A stretch of DNA of 64,000 bases from Prostheceraeus crozeri (taxonomy: Eukaryota; Platyhelminthes; Polycladida; Euryleptidae). The notes below the pieces were generated by a model. It ran no database searches, had not been told where the DNA came from, and saw only the letters and a list, made by a program, of their open reading frames with translations. Both the position numbers and the translations under genes were made by a program. How positions within the stretch are numbered: position 1 is the first letter of the stretch; each line of letters opens with the position of its first letter. Positions 1 to 9,097 of this stretch are shown one piece after another. The stretch spans positions 42,761 to 106,760 of the forward strand of contig CAJQUW010007128.1 of the NCBI GenBank assembly GCA_907163375.1, given 5' to 3'.

Positions 1-140
1 CTTTCGCTAGTTCAATCTCTTTCAGTTCATTCTCTTTCGCTTCACGATCTTTTATTTCTCCTTCGCTTGCTTTAATTTCTTTTATGTCTGTTATCATACG
101 TGGTACCTGAACTTTGCATCCGGCTAAGTCGTTCCCAACA
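1..140 (-). pseudogene. LTR retrotransposon protease end and following linker (fragment)
   Basis: Read on the minus strand from 146 to 1, the frame gives the end of a retropepsin-like domain with a GNDLAG motif, then a charged Lys/Glu-rich stretch. It is the direct continuation of the frame that stops at 19,205 on the far side of element 1. The 6-bp target duplication falls inside the conserved GID-type motif before GNDLAG. The fragment leaves the window at base 1, so reverse transcriptase, integrase and the 3' LTR lie outside. The motif is typical of Ty3/Gypsy-group proteases by family knowledge. Confidence 0.7.
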
Positions 141-146
141 ATCAAA
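141..146. repeat. Target-site duplication of element 1, left copy (ATCAAA)
   Basis: ATCAAA directly precedes the AGTAGTATAGGG terminus. The same six bases follow the right terminus at 19,199-19,204. Six-base duplications and AG...CT ends are hallmarks of Polinton integration. Confidence 0.9.
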
Positions 147-156
147 AGTAGTATAG

Positions 157-204
157 GGTATGAGATCCGGTGCCAACGCTTCGCTCGCCACCGGATCTCA
201 TACC
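157..204. repeat. Terminal hairpin of element 1
   Basis: The arms 157-172 and 189-204 are exactly complementary (GGTATGAGATCCGGTG and its reverse complement), separated by a 16-base loop containing CGCTTCGCTCGC. The right end carries the same structure at 19,140-19,187 with a slightly changed stem base. Element 3 keeps an imperfect version at 48,108-48,153. A role in replication initiation or end recognition is inference. Confidence 0.75.
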
Positions 205-229
205 TAGGTAGATACAAAAATGAAAAATG

Positions 230-520
230 CAAAAATAGGGTCCTCCTGAAATTTATAAAAAAATCCAAAATTAACATACCTGCAAAATCAGCCCCAAAAT
301 GCCCAAAATTAACTACCCTAGCTGCAAAATCAGCTCCAAAATGCTAAAATAGGGACCTCTTGAAATTTAGCAAATTCAAATGCAAAATAGGGTCCTCTTG
401 AAATTTATAAAAAACAGCTAAAATAGACCCCCTTGAAATTTAACAAATCAAAAATGCAAAATAGGGTCCTCTTGAAATTAGCAAATCAAAAATGCAAATA
501 GGGGCCTTCTGAAATTTAGG
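230..520. repeat. Iteron-like repeats in element 1 left TIR
   Basis: At least six imperfect copies of ATAGGGTCCTCTTGAAATTT, each followed by A/T-rich spacer with AAATGC words, occur near 234, 349, 386, 421, 462 and 499. The mirror set lies at about 18,830-19,120. They precede the membrane-protein gene and could be protein-binding sites for replication or transcription. Confidence 0.65.
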
Positions 521-531
521 AAAAAACAAAA

Positions 532-843
532 ATGAATATGAACAAAAATATTCATTTAAAAATGGAAGATGTAAAAACAAAAGAACCATCAGCCCCTTTA
601 TATCCTTCATTATCATATGAAATGGATATAGCAAAACACAAAGATAGAGTCAGATACATGAAAGATAAGGAAGCGCAATTATTACTTAAACTAGAACATT
701 ATAATAAATTAAGAAAAAGATGGACGATAGCTAAGAATGTGACACAAGGCGTTGGAGCATGTTTAACAATTTCTTTAGGCGCTCTCACTATTGTCATTTC
801 ATCTGGCGTTCTTGCAATTCCTGTTGTTGCTACAGCTTTGTGA
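532..843 (+). pseudogene. Truncated TIR copy of the terminal membrane-protein gene
   Basis: The 103-codon frame is almost identical to the first 102 codons of the minus-strand gene at 18,193-18,813. The match ends exactly where the inverted repeat ends (839), and a TGA follows at 841-843. The two hydrophobic segments are only partly kept. It looks like a by-product of TIR extension into the neighbouring gene, not a separate gene. Whether it is expressed as a short protein is unknown. Confidence 0.75.
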
Positions 844-1708
844 TACAATTAGATTTTAGTTGTACGTTAGGCAAGTTGTTTTAATTCTTACCAGCGCGTC
901 AGCACAACCGCATGACGTCAAAGCATCTGGCAGCTGTATTGTTACATTTCTCTCTCTTTTGTCATTTTATCGTGTGCGCCGCTGTGTTCAGTCATGACAC
1001 AAGAAGTTATCGAAGAGCAGTCAAACATTATTGCTGTGTTTCTGGAGTTATTTGCAGAAATTTCAAAACGATATATTTGCAATGACAAGAAGGCAGAATA
1101 TATCATTTTTATCATTGAACAAATGAATAAATTTCCTATTATTTTTGGCCCTGCATTTTTGGAGAAGGAGAGAAAACGGAGAAGAAAAGGCAAACGCTTA
1201 CTCGTGGAAGAAACAAAAGAAAGAGAAAGGGGCGAAAAGATTGACAACCTTCATCATCAATTACCGACGTGTTTATCTACCCGACATGAATTTGTGAATT
1301 CCTTAAAACACTCATTGTTAGAAGATTGTCTTCGGAAATATGAAAGCTTTTGTTAGAATCATTTTCATTTTGTCGTTATATGACGTCATTTTTCTCTCGT
1401 CCAATGAAACCTCGTCCACGCGTGGACATATGTTTCATGCAATTTGTAATATTATAGTTAGTAGATGATGGTTGACAACTACATCTGAAAAGCAAGCAAG
1501 CAAGCAGTGATTCAAGAACTATCTAAAACTCAGTTTTTCCTAAATCATTTTGAGAAGTTCACGAAAAAGGAATTCTGTTAAGCAATGTAACTTTTTAATT
1601 TAGATTACATTAAATCATTTCAAAATCGAATAGGTGGTAAGGAAAGCCATCATTATGAGGCAGTTTTTAAATCTAGGGGGCCCTTATAAGAAATTTTTTT
1701 ATTATAAA
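844..1708. other. Element 1 stretch without a recognised gene
   Basis: This lies between the left TIR and the protease relic. It holds one open frame of unknown meaning (994-1356) and a short GCAAGCAAGCAAGCAG tract near 1,491. It may include inserted non-Polinton DNA. I see no RNA gene or clear repeat. Confidence 0.5.
994..1356 (+). CDS. Hypothetical protein, 120 aa, doubtful
   Basis: Unrecognised. An ATG-started frame with a hydrophobic-acidic N-terminal half and a central basic run (KERKRRRKGKR). No family motif is visible and the base composition does not separate it from surrounding spacer. A chance frame is a real possibility. Confidence 0.2.
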   Translation: MTQEVIEEQSNIIAVFLELFAEISKRYICNDKKAEYIIFIIEQMNKFPIIFGPAFLEKERKRRRKGKRLLVEETKERERGEKIDNLHHQLPTCLSTRHEFVNSLKHSLLEDCLRKYESFC

Positions 1709-2168
1709 ATGAAAAACATAAAAGAGTTTCTAAAACAATACGGCAAACAAACCACGAGAAATTTCGATTTAAATAAGATCGCTAATCGATTAGGAATAGA
1801 GAATTTTCATGTCCTAATGAGAGACGAATTATAATTGATCAAAAATAAGCCAACTGTAAATTTCATAACAAAATCTTCACACTTCAGACCAAAAAGGCGT
1901 ACATTGGTCAGCGGGACATAGAAATAAAAATGGGGTTAATTACTATTTCGACCGCCCAGAGGCTGAGAACTATTGGTTCGACTCTTATGGATTGCCTCCA
2001 ACAAATGAAGTCAAAAAATTACTCGGAAATGGAATTTATAATACATTTCAAATTCAAAAACCAGGAACAACTTACTGTGGTCAATTATGTTTATATGTTT
2101 TGTATAAATTACAAAAAGGAGTACCATTTCTTGATATTATGTTAGAATTGAATAAAGGAATTGATTAA
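1709..2168 (+). pseudogene. Adenain-like cysteine protease (PRO), broken
   Basis: Virion-maturation protease of Polintons and adenoviruses. The N-terminal ~41 codons run from ATG 1,709 to a TAA at 1,832-1,834. After a frameshift the catalytic region resumes and runs to TAA 2,166-2,168. Catalytic signatures are visible in order: a His in a VHW motif, an Asp in FDSYG, and a Cys in YCGQLCLYVL. At least one stop and one frameshift make it non-functional. It lies on the opposite strand to the capsid block. Confidence 0.8.
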
Positions 2169-2250
2169 GGGAATTTAATTCCCGAAAAACGTTAGTATCA
2201 ATTAGTGTAATTAAAGTTCCAGCGAAGCTAGCTAAAGCGCGACCTAAAGG

Positions 2251-2670
2251 TTAAAGCTGGGTTAATTGTAATTCGTTTTCATAAAATCGGCCTCTGATAT
2301 CCTCATTATCTAAATCTTTAATTTCATAAGTAATCGGATAAGTTTGGTTTATTTTACAAACTTCAAATATCTCTTTAGTCCAATAGCCTGTGAAACCTTT
2401 TTCCAATTTATTCTTTTACTTAAATATTCTAACTCTATCTCCAATTTTAAATTTCGGCTTACGTTTCTGTAAATTCGGATTACTCTCATTCGAATAATTA
2501 TTTTCGAATATTTTCTTTCGTATTAAATCAGGGTCGTCAGAAGCATTCTTTGGAGTTTCTTCAATACCTGAATGAATCTTATTGTTATACTCTTCTACAA
2601 CTCCTGGTAATATCTTCAACCATTTCTGATTTTCTATATTCTTTATGAATTTCGGACGCCTAGGTTTCAT
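2251..2670 (-). pseudogene. Retrovirus-type integrase, C-terminal fragment
   Basis: The frame from ATG 2,670 gives the end of an rve integrase: a YN...H...TP segment after the catalytic core, a GDRVRI segment, an in-frame TAA at 2,416-2,418, then the typical GYWTKEIFEV / FYENEL tail ending at TAA 2,251-2,253. The zinc-binding and D,D-35-E parts are absent and the phospholipase gene lies immediately upstream. An internal deletion or recombination is therefore likely. Its ATG overlaps the stop of that upstream gene. Confidence 0.75.
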
Positions 2671-2894
2671 CTATCCCCTGGCCAAAAAGCATTTTTGCTT
2701 GTAAAGCTTTCTTAACAAACATTCTTTCAATTCTTTCTCTAAAAGAAGGATTCTGAATACTATCTAATTCTTGTATCATTTTCTTATCTGCTTCATGTTG
2801 AGAACTTAGGTCATGATTTCGATAAGATAAATCATGTCTGTAAGCGGCGGCGTCTACTCTATTTATTGGTTTACTATTTTCTCTAGGTGTATTA

Positions 2895-4640
2895 CAGTCT
2901 GCGACATTTTATTAGGACCACCCATATTTTTTTAGTTTTTTACAACTAGCTACTTGTTGATGTCATATTATCTTTCACCCTTGTCAATACATTAAATAGG
3001 CATGTATGCCAACAATATACCACAACATAGCCATCTACTGATTAATAACACAGACACCGGACACTCAAGCATAAAAATTGACCGCGACATATTATTAGGA
3101 CCACCTTCGACATTTACATAAAAAGTTTTCCTTTGGACATGACAACGCTGCGTTTTTGTTTTGTAATTGGCATCCCAAACATCTTATGTAAATCTTATGT
3201 AGCCGATGCTTCATGATAGCGCATTAATGTTCTGAATGATTTACATCGGAGATGGTCCTTCCAACAAAGTGGCGCTGATGTCATCAAAATGTCGCTTCAC
3301 AATACTGACAGTGTGGCAGGGAGCTCCCTCTTGCATAAACAGTCCGTTGTTTTCCGGAAACCAGCAGTCACGAACTATGGAATCACCCTTCTCTGAAGCA
3401 CTTGTAAGGATGAAGTCGAATCGAGCTAATAGAGCACTCACAAACATGAAGCCTACCAGTTTCCTCGCAAGAAAACAGGCCTACAGCATGTCCTTTGCTT
3501 GGTGTTTGACGGGCTGAAACGCAGGAGCAAGTGATCCACGTGACTGCCACATTCGCTGACGAGTAGTCTGGTCTCAAGGCTCGGCTCTACGCAGAATGCC
3601 ACCATTCACCAGTCATTGACGCTCCAATTGACATGGCTAGTGGCAAAATTAAGCCTATTAGATCTTCATGCATGGGGTCAGTTACGACACTTTCCTTGAC
3701 CGCAATCCCGCTGGCAATCATTTTATGCATCCCTCGTTGAACAGTGTGTGCCACTTCGTTGATGTAACGCTTCTACCATGGTCTTCGTAGCTGGGACGAC
3801 GTTATTAGCCACCCTTTTCAAACAGTAGGCCTGCGCTCTTGGAATCGGCCATCTTGTGTCGTAGATTTTCATCATGCTCCACAACGTCATCGTCGGTTTG
3901 CTGCATAAGGATTTCCAGAAGTCACATTCCGTTGAACAAGTAGTGCCGACGACTTTGAAACATAACAACGAGTAGCGATTTCACGCTGAGAAAACTCTTC
4001 GCTAGACAAAGCTTCCATCTACGAGGCACTTATGCTTGTTGTTAGATCCGTTTTTACTCATGAGTAAGATTTAGACTTTCCACGTTAGACCTAAACATGA
4101 ATCGTATTGGTAGATATCCATGTTATCTCAATAGTTCAGATATCTGGTCTCGATGATGCAAAGCAAATCAAGGATCGATTTCATAATGAATATTAATATC
4201 TTTATTGTTGACAGACAACAGTGTGCGTGCGCAGGCGACGACACACACCACACATTAATGATAGTTTCTCACATGCGGCTTTCTCACAGCAAGCTGACAA
4301 TGCACAAATAAGGCAAACAGAACACACAATTTGTATTGCTAAGAAATCGACATATAAGTAAATAACTGAAAACTGATCTTTATCTAGCGTTGTCATGTCT
4401 AAAAGAAAGCTTCTTATCTAAATGTCGAAGGTGGTCCTAATAATATGTCGCGGTCAATTTTTATGTTTGAGTGTCTGGTGTCTGTGTTATTAATCAGTAG
4501 ATGGCTATGTTGTGGTATATTGTTGGCATACATGCCTATTTAATGTATTGACAAGGGTGAAAGATAATATGACATCAACAAGTAGCTAGTTGTAAAAAAC
4601 TAAAAAAATATGGGTGGTCCTAATAAAATGTCGCAGACTG
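2895..4640. mobile_element. Tc1/mariner-type transposon with ~210-bp inverted repeats
   Basis: A 1,746-bp element beginning CAGTCTGCGACATTTTATTA and ending in the reverse complement, flanked by TA (2,893-2,894 and 4,641-4,642). The inverted repeats extend about 210 bp. The interior encodes a decayed DDE transposase on the minus strand. It lies in the phospholipase gene of element 1. Confidence 0.88.
3241..3968 (-). pseudogene. Decayed Tc1/mariner transposase
   Basis: Minus-strand frames at 3,241-3,447 and 3,723-3,968 are remnants. The first keeps an FMQEGAPCHT motif, which carries the second catalytic region of Tc1-type DDE transposases (usually DGAPCH). No continuous transposase frame remains. 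Confidence 0.6.
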
Positions 4641-4892
4641 TATCATCGTTTTTAATCTTAAATCTAATCTTTTGCCGGGGCCAGTAAAATTATGCCGAGG
4701 TAAATGTTTCTCTTTTGAATATTTACTCCAAATAAAGCCAGGAAAGTTTTCTAATGCTTTTTGTATGTCACCTCCGGTGTGGTGACAATTTGAGGTTCTA
4801 TGTACTTTTTACAGATAATCCATGAGATCTGGATTTGAAATCCTTAAGTTATTCAAATTCATTTTTTAAAGATTAAATCTTATCGCACCATA

Positions 4893-5348
4893 CTAGGATT
4901 TAGATATATGCCATTCTTTTGTTTCTTTGATTTCAATTAAATCATTAATATTATGTAATAAATTTTTAAGAACTCGTTTCCCTTCATCAACTAAATTTAA
5001 TTTACTAATAAAATTATCTACTATTCCCTCACCTCCAGCAGCTTTCTCTAACTCCGTATTATGGCGTTTTTGTTCTTCTAATGCTGCCTTCTCTGATTTA
5101 TTTTTATTTACTGCTTGGACAATACCAGCTGTCCCGCCTGCAACACTTCCTGCTGCTACTATAACACATATGATTAGTGGAATTAATGGGAGAATCCCTC
5201 CATTCTTTTCTTCTTGAAATTTGATATTCTCTATCATTGGTTTACTTATGTAATATTTCTTTTTGTCAATCCTAATAGTTTTAGGTGTATTTTTGTCAAT
5301 GATGTTACGTAGTTTTAATTCAACCGTTTTATTATTCACTTGCGCCAT
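4893..5348 (-). CDS. Virion core/membrane-like protein with GG-LPLIPLI motif
   Basis: The 151-aa frame starts at ATG 5,348 and is intact. It has a basic N-terminal half, one hydrophobic segment around residues 51-79 (GGILPLIPLI, then a Gly/Ala-rich stretch with AGGTAGI) and a charged helical tail with RHN. This pattern matches a small protein common in Polintons and adintoviruses and compared with adenovirus core protein X. It sits just downstream of the capsid gene. The role in DNA condensation or membrane interaction is inferred from the family. Confidence 0.6.
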   Translation of the reverse strand: MAQVNNKTVELKLRNIIDKNTPKTIRIDKKKYYISKPMIENIKFQEEKNGGILPLIPLIICVIVAAGSVAGGTAGIVQAVNKNKSEKAALEEQKRHNTELEKAAGGEGIVDNFISKLNLVDEGKRVLKNLLHNINDLIEIKETKEWHISKS

Positions 5349-5492
5349 TTTTTAATATGAAACTTATAGTCTTGGGCTTAGCCGATCACTTTTGTTCAGA
5401 GGCTTTAGCCTATCACTTTTTGTTCAGGTTACTAACCGATCGGAGCGAAGCTCCTCTGGCTTTAGCCGATCGGGCCAAAGGTCCTAAGGTTA
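5349..5492. repeat. Short direct repeats between core-like and capsid genes
   Basis: Words such as TTAGCCGATC, CTTAGCCGATCACTTTTG and TTACTAACCGATC recur within 140 bases. They are a candidate regulatory spacer. No gene. Confidence 0.4.
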
Positions 5493-6826
5493 CTAACCTA
5501 TCCTAGCCATTTTTCCATTAAGAATTTCAATAGTATATTCGGCGTCTTCTAGCAATAAACCATAAGCCATCAATGAGGTTGTGGAATTTGTCTTCTCAAT
5601 ATTGCTTGTCAAATCACAACCATTCTTAATAATATCTTCCGATTGTGCACTTAAATCAAAGCATAAGACAGGATATAAATTCTTCCAATCTACAGGAGCT
5701 AATTGTGCTTCTACTCCAAATTCTCGGCACAAATTTCTATAAGCGTCATATCCTTCCATAAACTGATTATTGGTGTTATCAAATCTTAATGGGTCAATAG
5801 GATAACGTGTTTTATTCAAAGAAATTTGTAAACTTCGAATTGAATTAACATGGAAAAGACTAGTGTTCTTATCAAAACTAGGTGTTTCATTCTTTTGAAA
5901 AGTGAGTAAAAAATATCTTGGAGTATTTGATGTTCTAGTGAAATGCCAGTTAAATCTTTGTTCAGTAAAAGTGACAGAGCTCGCAGTACGCTTCATAAAA
6001 CTTACTGGAATTGGTTTGTTCGTATTTAATCTTTTCGTAATAGTTGTTCCAACCTCTAAACTAGGAGTAATATGTTTTACCCACCATTCAAGTCTATCAA
6101 TTTTTAGGTATGCTTTCTTCCCAGCCTTTCCATAAAATATTGATTCATTATTTACAGTGCGATGAACTATGAGTTTGAACTTTAATTGATATGATATTTT
6201 ATTGTAATCTAAATACCCAAATAATGGAGACAATGACCAATGAACAGTTTGTTTTTTTTATTATTGAAATTACGTCTTTTCTGATATGAGCTATTTTGTG
6301 TACTGTTTAACTGTTTCACTATGTTTTCTACATCTTTCGCAATTCCTGCTGAATCTGTTCCAGTGTGAGTTAAATCATCTTTAAGTATGCCGGTATGGTT
6401 ATCAGGTAGCCATCCTTCGATTTCATGCATTTTAGTATTTTCACCTATTGTAACAAATCGAAGCATCGAATCAATAATACCAGGTGAATCACTTATGGTT
6501 TCTATATTTTGTGTTGCAACATCTAAACGCATTTGTGTGAATAATCTTGGGAAGAAATTGTTTTCTAATGTAATATTATCCGTAGCAGGTAATGGTGTTG
6601 TAAAATCAGCATCAGAATAGAGAGAATATTCACAGTGTAAAAATGAATCGGGTAAATATAAATAACTTTCTTGATTGTCAACTTCAAAAATTAAATCACC
6701 TCCTGTATTCACTCTAACTGAAGAACCGGAGTTCATAGCAATTCTTATATAGTCATTCTTTTTTTGATTGTAACTAACGAACGGGGGATCATCTAATCTA
6801 AATTTGCTTTCAATCAGAGTTGCCAT
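5493..6826 (-). pseudogene. Major capsid protein (double jelly-roll), one frameshift
   Basis: Minus strand from ATG 6,826 to the stop at 5,493. The N-terminal ~200 codons continue after a one-base shift in an A-run near 6,250 into the C-terminal ~245 codons. The C-terminus has the PVLCFDL...E......GCDL segment followed by an acidic YxxEI tail, the usual ending of Polinton hexon-like capsid proteins. Length after allowing for the frameshift (about 445 aa) is normal. Apart from the homopolymer shift the frame is open, so decay is slight. Confidence 0.78.
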
Positions 6827-6906
6827 TATATTTTTTATTAGAAAAAATCAGTTTGGTACTAGAATTTTGCTACTAGAATTTTGCAAGACCATTTCCTCTC
6901 ATTTCT

Positions 6907-7313
6907 TCAATTGTTTTTTTCATCATGTTTACTTTCCATCTTCGCTAATTGTGCAATTTTGTTTTTTGTTTCCTCTGAGAGCTTTTTGTCTTTTTGCATT
7001 TCTTTTGCATCATTTCTAAGTTTGCGAATAGCTTCTAGTTGCTTTAATTGCTTTCGTTTTGTGACTTAACAGCATTCGATATTGCACTAGCTGTACTGCC
7101 TATAGCAGCTGCTCCTTTAGCAGCAGATGAAATCAAATCTTTATTATTTTTAATCAAGTTAACGATACTTCCGATACCAGAAAAGATGCCAGCTCCTTCT
7201 GTTTGAACAGTTTCTACACTATCATAATGGTTCACAGGTTTCATAGATGGTTCATGAGCAATTTTATTATTTGAAGCAAAATGTTTAAGATTGTATTTAT
7301 AAATTATAGGCAT
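6907..7313 (-). pseudogene. Minor capsid / pVI-like protein, one frameshift
   Basis: The intact first 89 codons from ATG 7,313 hold a Tyr/Asn-rich N-terminus and a Gly/Ala-rich hydrophobic segment (residues ~41-81). A one-base shift near 7,058 leads into a Lys/Glu-rich helical tail ending at TGA 6,907-6,909. The layout resembles the small Gly/Ala-hydrophobic protein beside the capsid gene in many Polintons. Its function as an internal capsid protein is inferred from position and composition. Confidence 0.55.
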
Positions 7314-7399
7314 TTTTTAAGCTTAAATGTGACTTTTGGGAAAAATATTTACGTTTGTGTTTGGTTAGAAACCTGAACAAAGTGGCCGGCTAAATTCTA

Positions 7400-8158
7400 T
7401 TAAGATTTACGTTTGTGAATGGACAACAGCTTCGTGATAACTTTATTAATTTTCCGCTGCACGTTATCTATTGCGTCAAGCAGCGTGTGATGTACTTTAA
7501 TTTCTTTTTCATTTACTTCTAATTTTTTCTCACTTTTCTTTACTTCTGTTTTAAGAGCAGCCAACTGAACTTTAATAGCATTCAACTGTTCCTTATTTCC
7601 TTTAGAATTTTTCTTTACTTCATTTTCTAAATTCGTTTTACGGGTCTTCAATTCGCTAACCTTTTGTTTAAGTGCTTTAACTTCATTTATCATTCTGTTC
7701 ATGTGCTTTACTTGTTGTGTGATTCGGCTACTTAATTCATCAACACTTTTTTGGAATGTGGATTGCAGCTGTTGTAAGTGTTGTAATAATTTTCGATTCT
7801 TTTCGCTTAATTTTTCTAACTCTTCTTTCAGTTGTTTATTTTGATTTGTATTCTTTGCAATGGCAGACTTTAAATTTAGTGATAACAGGATTACAAGTTT
7901 TGAATGTTCCGTTATTTTTTTATGAAGTTTTGATATATCTGCTTCTATATTTCCATGTTTGCTACTTAGATCTGTTAGCTTTTCTCGCAGTCTTTCATCA
8001 TTCTGCTTTAGAAGCTTGGTTTCTTTCATTAGTGGAGACAGCAGTGACACAATTCTATCGAACTGTTTATCAACATATTCTTTATTTACCAACTCAGTAT
8101 TTTGTTGTGGAAGAATAGAAAGATTCAATGGTCCTGTTAAAACGTCTCCAGTTTTCAT
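7400..8158 (-). CDS. Fibre-like long coiled-coil protein with tail-fibre-type N-terminus
   Basis: The intact 252-aa frame starts at ATG 8,158. Residues 1-30 read as MKTGDVLTGPLNL... then NTELVNKEYVD, which resembles the repeat found in phage tail-fibre shafts (T/SGPLxL ... A/VNKxYVD). Residues ~35-245 are almost unbroken heptads rich in Leu, Lys and Glu, predicting a long parallel coiled coil. It lies upstream of the minor capsid gene on the same strand. A trimeric vertex fibre is the best inference. No receptor-binding knob is visible. Confidence 0.55.
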   Translation of the reverse strand: MKTGDVLTGPLNLSILPQQNTELVNKEYVDKQFDRIVSLLSPLMKETKLLKQNDERLREKLTDLSSKHGNIEADISKLHKKITEHSKLVILLSLNLKSAIAKNTNQNKQLKEELEKLSEKNRKLLQHLQQLQSTFQKSVDELSSRITQQVKHMNRMINEVKALKQKVSELKTRKTNLENEVKKNSKGNKEQLNAIKVQLAALKTEVKKSEKKLEVNEKEIKVHHTLLDAIDNVQRKINKVITKLLSIHKRKS

Positions 8159-8267
8159 GATATAGTTGTCTAGTTCTATTTATGATTCTTGATTATTCGG
8201 AATGTAAGCACACCCGCCAACATTTGTTAACATCATTTTTTCTAGATTATTTTTTTCTGCTAAAAAT

Positions 8268-9095
8268 ATGTTATCCAACAAAGACAATGGAACCAAGGTT
8301 CTATGCGAAATCTGTAATTTATCTTTTCGTAATAAAGCATTATTAAATAAACATATGAATGTAGTTCATGCGACAGTGCACCCCCTACATGAACAGGCAG
8401 TACAGCAAGCACACCCAGTCCATGAACAGCTGGGACATGAACAGGCAGTACACTCAATACAGCAAGCACACCCAGTCCATGAACAGCCGGGGCATGAACA
8501 GGCAGTACACTCAGTACAGCAAGTGCACCCCCTACATGGACAGCCAGTGCTCCCCCTACATGGCCAGCCAGTGCACCCTGGACAGCAAGCACACCCCCTA
8601 CATGGACAGCCAGTGCACCCCCCACATGAACAGCAAGCACACCCCCTACATGAACAGCCAGTGCAACAGAATGTAACACAAGCCAAGAAGAAAAAGACAT
8701 GTAATGACTGTGGAAAAAGTATAACCTCAAACAATTTCGCTCGGCACCTAAGAACATGCCAATTACCACCACGGCCTATAATAAAAGATAGACAATGTAC
8801 GTGTTGTGACAAATTTTTCACTAGTCAGGGGTTCAAAAATCATTACAATGCATGTTCTGTTAACACACGAAAGTGTAATAAGTGTGGGGAGATCAAACTG
8901 AAATCAGAATTTTATGAAAGTAAGTACCAATGTAAAGATTGTTTAAAGGTACAAGTAAGATGTGCCAACTGTAACAAAGTTTTATTGAAGAAAAGCTACC
9001 AACGACATTCAGTCACTTGTGTGGGAAAAGTAACTTTGGCTGTGGGAAAAGTAACTTTGGGTGCGGGAAAAGTAACTTTGGGTGCGGGAAAGTAA
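8268..9095 (+). CDS. Multi zinc-finger protein with His/Pro/Gln repeat linker
   Basis: The 275-aa frame is intact. Residues 13-34 form a C2H2 finger (CEICNLSFRNKALLNKHMNVVH). Residues ~38-135 are a low-complexity linker of HP-x-HEQ / HPLHGQ units. Residues ~144-255 hold four more Cys/His clusters: CNDCG...H...C, CTCCDKFF...H...C, CNKCG...CKDC and CANCN...H...C. The tail is a VGKVTLG repeat. No enzyme domain is seen. It is probably a nucleic-acid-binding regulatory protein. It is divergent from the capsid block and starts 109 bases from the fibre gene. Confidence 0.6.
   Translation: MLSNKDNGTKVLCEICNLSFRNKALLNKHMNVVHATVHPLHEQAVQQAHPVHEQLGHEQAVHSIQQAHPVHEQPGHEQAVHSVQQVHPLHGQPVLPLHGQPVHPGQQAHPLHGQPVHPPHEQQAHPLHEQPVQQNVTQAKKKKTCNDCGKSITSNNFARHLRTCQLPPRPIIKDRQCTCCDKFFTSQGFKNHYNACSVNTRKCNKCGEIKLKSEFYESKYQCKDCLKVQVRCANCNKVLLKKSYQRHSVTCVGKVTLAVGKVTLGAGKVTLGAGK
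8370..8675 (+). repeat. Coding minisatellite in zinc-finger gene
   Basis: Imperfect units of the type CACCCAGTCCATGAACAGC / CACCCCCTACATGGACAGC repeat about 15 times and encode the His-Pro/Gln-rich linker. Copy-number variation is expected between individuals. Confidence 0.75.
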
Positions 9096-9096
9096 C
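9023..9096 (+). repeat. Short tandem repeat GTGGGAAAAGTAACTTTGG x4
   Basis: Four near-identical ~19-18 bp units at the end of the zinc-finger gene. The last has a one-base deletion which brings the stop codon into frame. Confidence 0.75.
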
Positions 9097-9097
9097 T

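Larger units (their letters stand above)
147..839 (+). repeat. Element 1 left terminal inverted repeat (693 bp)
   Basis: It matches the reverse complement of 18,506-19,198 base for base in length with scattered substitutions. It contains a terminal hairpin, a block of imperfect repeats, and the first ~102 codons of the membrane-protein gene whose full copy lies at the right end. Confidence 0.92.
2660..4862 (-). pseudogene. Parvovirus VP1-like phospholipase A2 gene, split by a transposon
   Basis: Minus-strand frame from ATG 4,860-4,862 to TAG 2,660-2,662, interrupted by the Tc1/mariner copy at 2,895-4,640. Upstream of the insert is a TGPG calcium-loop motif. Downstream is the catalytic HDLSY (HDxxY) motif preceded by an NRVDAAA segment and followed by ADKKM. 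By family knowledge this is the phospholipase A2 arrangement used by parvovirus VP1 for endosomal escape. Damage includes an early in-frame TAA (4,809-4,811), a probable one-base loss in an A-run next to the insertion point, and the insertion itself. It was presumably once a virion-associated entry factor. Confidence 0.75.

Noticed and set aside
230-520. CRISPR-like array in the element 1 TIR
   Set aside because: Repeats are imperfect, spacing varies, spacers are not unique, and the context is a eukaryotic transposon.
4927-5217. 96-codon plus-strand frame in element 1
   Set aside because: Antisense shadow of the core-like protein gene.
8260-8821. Cys- or Val/His/Gly-rich minus-strand frames over the coding minisatellite
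   Set aside because: Repeat composition leaves other frames open; the plus frame has flanking zinc fingers and is the real gene.
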